Source: an uncultured Eubacterium sp. (lineage in GTDB: Bacteria; Bacillota; Clostridia; Lachnospirales; Lachnospiraceae). Taken from it: a stretch of 64,000 nucleotides of DNA. Shown here one piece after another: positions 60,402 to 64,000 of this stretch. The notes beneath the pieces were generated by a model. That model saw nothing but the letters and a program-made list of their open reading frames with translations. It searched no databases and was not told the origin of the DNA. The stretch covers positions 91,082-155,081 of the forward strand of contig CAMUHY010000004.1 of the NCBI GenBank assembly GCA_947088865.1, read 5' to 3'. Each line of letters opens with the position of its first letter. Position 1 is the stretch's first letter. The translations under genes and the position numbers were made by a program.

Positions 60402-60947
60402 TTATAAGATTGTATAATTTTTTATTTGCTGCAAATTATAATCCAAATCATCATTGCCATTCAAAACAATCTGTTCACATTTCAATAATTTCTCCCATTC
60501 ATCATGCTGCGCCTTGCTTCTCATATTTATGTCACCACTATCATACTTAGCCGCCCATTCAATAAATTCCAAATGGTTTTGATACATATCCCCACCCTTT
60601 TCAATTCGAGAACCAAACTTCTTTTTTTCTCGTTTTTTTATCCTTGCAAGATGAATATCTGTATCAGTTACAAGACGAACAACTAATGAAAAAAATGGTA
60701 TCAGCTCATTTCCCCAGTGAACAAGAGAACCTGATATAACAATTTTATCATACTTTTCAATATCTTCTCTCATTAATTGTACTCTTTCCTGTATTTTTCT
60801 TTTTTCTGTATATGGCGGATTTGTTGGCAGCCAAAAATAATCGTCCGTATCCATAAAAAAATAGCCCATAGTATTATGAATATGCTTTGCTAATGTCGTT
60901 GTTCCTGAACCTGAAGCGCCATAAATGTGAATTACATTTTTGCTCAT
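60402..60947 (-). CDS. P-loop NTPase, adenylate-kinase-like
   Basis: 181 aa. Walker A GASGSGTTTLAKHI with Thr-Thr-Thr in place of KS/T; then DTDDYFWLPTNPPYTEKR (nucleotide/acceptor lid type), VVISGSLVHWG and VTDTDIHLARIKKREKKKFG. The pattern is close to small cytoplasmic nucleoside or metabolite kinases such as the adenylate kinase-related family of Firmicutes. Substrate unknown. The gene has no obvious operon partner. Confidence 0.82.
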   Translation of the reverse strand: MSKNVIHIYGASGSGTTTLAKHIHNTMGYFFMDTDDYFWLPTNPPYTEKRKIQERVQLMREDIEKYDKIVISGSLVHWGNELIPFFSLVVRLVTDTDIHLARIKKREKKKFGSRIEKGGDMYQNHLEFIEWAAKYDSGDINMRSKAQHDEWEKLLKCEQIVLNGNDDLDYNLQQIKNYTIL

Positions 60948-61052
60948 TATTACATCCCATTCCTTTTTTACCTATTGTCTAATTTTATCTATTCTCTAAT
61001 CTACTTGCTATCTAAAAATAAACTATTTTAACTTATCAGGAAAATAACTAGC

Positions 61053-62429
61053 CTAATTCTTTGGCTTTATAAACATCTTCGCCATAATAACAATCAATGT
61101 AAGAAACTCTGCCGCCAAAAAAGACAGCCAAATCCCATTTATTCCCCAAATATTTGACATAACAACGGCACATATCGTTATTGCTATTGCGCCTCTGAGA
61201 ATCGAAGCAATAAAAGCTAATGAAGCTTTATCTGTCGCCGAATAATATGCTATCAATATAATATTAATTCCAACAATCAAATAGCCTAAAAAATAAAGTC
61301 TCATGCCATTATACGCATATAATACAAGCTCATTATTTCCCTCACTATTAAATATTGCAATAAGAAAATCCGTAGCTCCCCATGCACTTGCAATAATAAT
61401 TATCTCTACAAACAGCCCTAAACCAATTGTTAATTTCAATAGCTGATGAATCTGCTTTTTATCATTTTTTCCATAGCTATTACTAATAAGCGGCTGTACT
61501 CCCTGTGAGATACCATTAAATATGGACATCGCCACGATGGATATATTTGCTATTACTCCATAGGCAGCAACGCCAATATTTCCTGCTATGCCAAGTATCA
61601 ATATATTAAAAACCGCTGTGGTGACTGCTGAACTGATTTCCCCTACAAACGCGGAAACACCAAGTTTACAGCATGAAAACAAATGATAAACAGAAGGCGT
61701 TGTCCTCTGAAATTTTATACTTGTATCATTTTTATTTTCATCTATAACAGCAGATGAAAATATACGCATTTTTATTTTTCTTATATCTTTATGCAAATAA
61801 TGTGTGCAGCATACAAGCATTGTCACAACTGGTGAAAAGGCGGTTGCCAAAGCTGCTCCTGCAAGCCCCCACCCCATTGGAAACATAAAAATATAATCAA
61901 ATACAATATTAAATACACTTCCTGAAAGCGAACCAATCATTGCAATTGTAGTAGCGTTATCATTTCTTGCAAACGCTGTAAACGCATAATTCATCATAAA
62001 AAATGGTGTATTTATCAAAACAATTTGGATATAATTTATTCCTAAATCTGTTATAGCTTGATTTGCTCCCATTATTTTAAGCACCCATTCAGGAGCAACA
62101 ATGCCTAATAAAATAAATGGAATACTAATAATGATATCCCACAACAAGGCATGTGTAAAATAAAAATCAATATTCTTCTCTCCTGTCGCTTTTCTAATGG
62201 CATATCTTGTTGCAGAGCCAATGCCAATCATAGCACCAATTGCATAAATCAATCCATAGATGGGCAGCACCAGATTCAGAACGGTCAACCCATCTGCACC
62301 AGAATGTATTGAAATGAAAAAGGTGTCTGCAAGTATATAAACAGACACACCAACCATTCCAGCTACACTTTGTAATACAAATTTCAAAAATTTCTTTGTC
62401 ATCAATGTTATATGTAAATTTCCTTTCAT
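61053..62429 (-). CDS. MATE family efflux transporter
   Basis: 458 aa, about 12 helices. SVYILADTFFISIHSGADGLTVLNLVLP, AIGAMIGIGSATRYAIRKATGE, and GISQGVQPLISNSYGKNDK identify the Na+/H+-coupled MATE family. A downstream ATG at residue 10 is possible; neither start has a clear Shine-Dalgarno. It is the second MATE pump in the window (another at 34539-35885) and is not closely similar to it by eye. Confidence 0.92.
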   Translation of the reverse strand: MKGNLHITLMTKKFLKFVLQSVAGMVGVSVYILADTFFISIHSGADGLTVLNLVLPIYGLIYAIGAMIGIGSATRYAIRKATGEKNIDFYFTHALLWDIIISIPFILLGIVAPEWVLKIMGANQAITDLGINYIQIVLINTPFFMMNYAFTAFARNDNATTIAMIGSLSGSVFNIVFDYIFMFPMGWGLAGAALATAFSPVVTMLVCCTHYLHKDIRKIKMRIFSSAVIDENKNDTSIKFQRTTPSVYHLFSCCKLGVSAFVGEISSAVTTAVFNILILGIAGNIGVAAYGVIANISIVAMSIFNGISQGVQPLISNSYGKNDKKQIHQLLKLTIGLGLFVEIIIIASAWGATDFLIAIFNSEGNNELVLYAYNGMRLYFLGYLIVGINIILIAYYSATDKASLAFIASILRGAIAITICAVVMSNIWGINGIWLSFLAAEFLTLIVIMAKMFIKPKN

Positions 62430-62440
62430 TTTTCTAATTT

Positions 62441-62470
62441 AAAAATGGTGCCATACAAAGTATGGCAACC
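62441..62470 (-). terminator. Rho-independent terminator after the truncated membrane gene
   Basis: GCCATAC (62450-62456) pairs with GTATGGC (62460-62466), enclosed by GGT/ACC; on the minus strand TTTTTAAATT follows the stem. It lies about 80 bp after the stop at 62552. Confidence 0.65.
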
Positions 62471-62551
62471 GCAAAATTCATCAAAAAAATATTAACAATA
62501 ATTATAAATGCTGCAATATATTTATGCAATAGATTTCAATAAAATTTCTTT

Positions 62552-63439
62552 CTATTTAAGCGCTACCGTTTTCCCCAAAACAGAATTGTTTAAATGATTA
62601 TGTATTTCTTTTAAATATAATAATATTGAAATAAACATATGTATCACCATACCTACTCCAAAAAGATGAATAATAAAATATATATTTAAAGTAAATGTAT
62701 CTATCTTAAATAAAGTATACATAATTCCATAATATACAATATTAACCATGACTGAATTGATAAATAAATATATCGTCTTTCCCTTAGAAACAAACCATGC
62801 ATCAATCATAGCAGCAACCATATAACATATATAATATGGAACCAAAATATATAGTATATTTAAAATATCTTTATCATTATTAATGCCCATTATATTATGT
62901 ACAAAAAATTGCCAAAAAGGTACGGTTATAATCCATATTACTATAATAGCACAGACATATTTCCAAATATGATGAAAGGTAATCTTTTTCAACGAATTTT
63001 TTTGTATAATTTGTGCCAAACAAGTAATAGGTACTAAGAGCCAACCCCATATGAAATTATTTGCTATCCAATAATTTCCTGACTCCAAAACAGCATTTAC
63101 CATACGACATACAATAAGCCCATAAATAAAATTATCTAAAAATATTTGTAATCCGCAAAAGGCTCCTTTTTTCATCCATAAACACAAAAACTCCTTGTCA
63201 CATATAGCAAATGACATATACTTATTTTTAACAATAAAAATGATGGATAAAATGGCAATAAATATATTCACCATAATTTCAGAATAAGATGCTCCTAAAT
63301 CCTTAAAAACAGGTATTAATATATAATCAAATACAGATAGTAAAATTATTTTTACTACTGTAAAGTATAGTTTACAAGGAACTACACACAGACCGTGAAA
63401 CGGGCTGCTGACAACGGCGACGCTGAAAGCGCCGTTCAT
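62552..63439 (-). pseudogene. Truncated polytopic membrane protein (MATE-like C-terminal part) with chimeric N-terminus
   Basis: The frame encodes 295 aa. From about residue 24 on it is a run of roughly eight hydrophobic helices, YFTVVKIILLSVFDYILIPVF onward, that looks like the C-terminal part of a MATE-type transporter (~450 aa normally). The first ~22 residues (MNGAFSVAVVSSPFHGL) are translated from a GC-richer segment (63385-63480) with very different composition, so the original N-terminal half appears lost and replaced by junction sequence. No Shine-Dalgarno fits the chimeric start. Interpreted as a gene broken by insertion or recombination; it could still be a real but shorter protein. 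Confidence 0.6.
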
Positions 63440-63480
63440 CTTGAACGTTGACTGGCTCGTCTGGCTTTGCTATCTGCATT
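63385..63480. other. GC-richer junction segment
   Basis: This ~100 bp is visibly richer in G+C than everything around it. It contains a perfect AACGGCG/CGCCGTT stem (about 63413-63436). It separates the broken membrane gene from the gene at the right edge. It looks like the end of an integrated element, but no att duplication or integrase was found inside the window. Confidence 0.4.
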
Positions 63481-63515
63481 GATACTGAATGCTCTATGAC
63501 AACAATCCTTTCAAG

Positions 63516-64000
63516 TCAAATACTTCCATCCAAATGACATTTGTGTTCTTTCAAGTCATCAATATACGCATCTTGCCAGAAACACATATCCATTAACTTC
63601 ATCGGAGGATATTCTATACCACACTCGCTAAGTTCATGCCGTAGGTTTTCAAATGCTTCCAGATTATCACAGTAGAACTCAGCAACATTTCGGATGGAAT
63701 TTCTGCTAAATGTACCTTTAGAAATATGATTTTTCTTGACTGAATTTACATAGTAGCGGTCAAAGGCGGGGACACATCCTAAAACACCAAGCAGGATTTT
63801 TGTTACTAATGTATCAGTTGCGTTATTAGTAATTCCATCGGTTGAAGGTTGCTCCTTTGCGTAACAGTCCCGTATTCGTCCCGCAATGTCATTCAATAAA
63901 TCTAAACTGTGTTCTTCACATAATTCCACAGCGGAAATGCCATGCAAAGGGTTATATTTCTGTTCTTGAATAATCTTCACGACAGGAATATGTACTTTGT
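63516..64000 (-). CDS. Hypothetical protein, C-terminal part, runs off the right edge
   Basis: The frame is open to the end of the window, so the start lies further right; a GTG at 63980 is internal. About 161 aa are visible, ending LKEHKCHLDGSI. KILLGVLGCVPAFDRYYVNSVKK, a NSIRNVAEFYCDNLEAFENLRHEL helix and GIEYPPMKLMDMCFWQ look like a conserved block, but I do not recognise the family. Its position beside a compositional break suggests accessory or mobile DNA. Confidence 0.65.
   Translation of the reverse strand, partial: KVHIPVVKIIQEQKYNPLHGISAVELCEEHSLDLLNDIAGRIRDCYAKEQPSTDGITNNATDTLVTKILLGVLGCVPAFDRYYVNSVKKNHISKGTFSRNSIRNVAEFYCDNLEAFENLRHELSECGIEYPPMKLMDMCFWQDAYIDDLKEHKCHLDGSI

Overview
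The window is a strongly AT-rich stretch of a Firmicutes chromosome, most probably from a spore-forming, strictly anaerobic member of the Clostridia (Lachnospiraceae-like). The clues are pyruvate formate-lyase, an aldo/keto reductase with two 4Fe-4S clusters, CotF-type spore coat proteins, an ECF transporter S component, a class B sortase, a dockerin-bearing secreted protein and purine-rich ribosome binding sites upstream of most genes. No rRNA, tRNA, CRISPR array or intact transposase gene was seen. Most genes lie on the minus strand.

Layout. (1) 0-10 kb: 5' part of pflB, two membrane-anchored extracytoplasmic proteins (one a phosphodiester glycosidase), the Fe-S aldo/keto reductase, a Tet(M)-like ribosomal GTPase fused to a YacP-type NYN nuclease domain, a ComEC-like metallo-beta-lactamase lipoprotein, and a small cohesin-like/dockerin protein. 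(2) 10-13 kb: S26 signal peptidase, YwlG/DUF436 protein, ECF S component, amidohydrolase. (3) 13-30.4 kb: the centrepiece, a long minus-strand Gram-positive-type Pel exopolysaccharide locus. It opens with a good promoter and a 5' leader hairpin, then pqqD-like, an SDR-PelD fusion, a PelE-like protein, a 791-aa polytopic membrane protein, a DUF2194 (PelA-like) protein, pelF, pelG, a DUF2304 membrane protein, two glycosyltransferases and a DUF4874/DUF4832 protein. It is flanked by a second, convergent DUF4832 paralogue and by a nucleotidyltransferase-fold gene coupled to a tiny CxxC protein. (4) 30.4-43.7 kb: heterodimeric ABC exporter, MATE pump, a cytidylate-kinase-like/sortase B/Ca2+ antiporter operon, SLC13-type transporter, uppP, polyphosphate kinase, GNAT. 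(5) 43.8-51.5 kb: membrane spermidine-synthase-like protein, EamA transporter, two spore coat proteins, sbcC-sbcD. (6) 51.5-64 kb: an accessory region with a transposon-end-like relic, a putative ABC-2 permease, a lipoprotein, 3-methyladenine glycosylase, small hypothetical genes (DUF6881, DUF6033), an ABC ATPase, a MATE pump, and a truncated membrane gene abutting a GC-richer segment that looks like the border of a mobile element.

How the genes fit together. In the Pel locus, PelD keeps an RxxD I-site in a degenerate GGDEF domain, so cyclic-di-GMP control of PelF polymerisation and PelG export is a reasonable inference. The PqqD-like protein and the SDR half of PelD are additions to the classical Pseudomonas machinery. 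Two families of short intergenic repeats run through the window. Family A is built of stem-loops and ends in the Shine-Dalgarno sequence of the gene it precedes. Family B resembles the right end/omega-RNA scaffold of IS200/IS605 elements, with no transposase left.

Many upstream in-frame start codons are not the best starts; where a Shine-Dalgarno sequence decides, the shorter start is given and the reason stated. All functional calls come from reading the sequence, without database searches.
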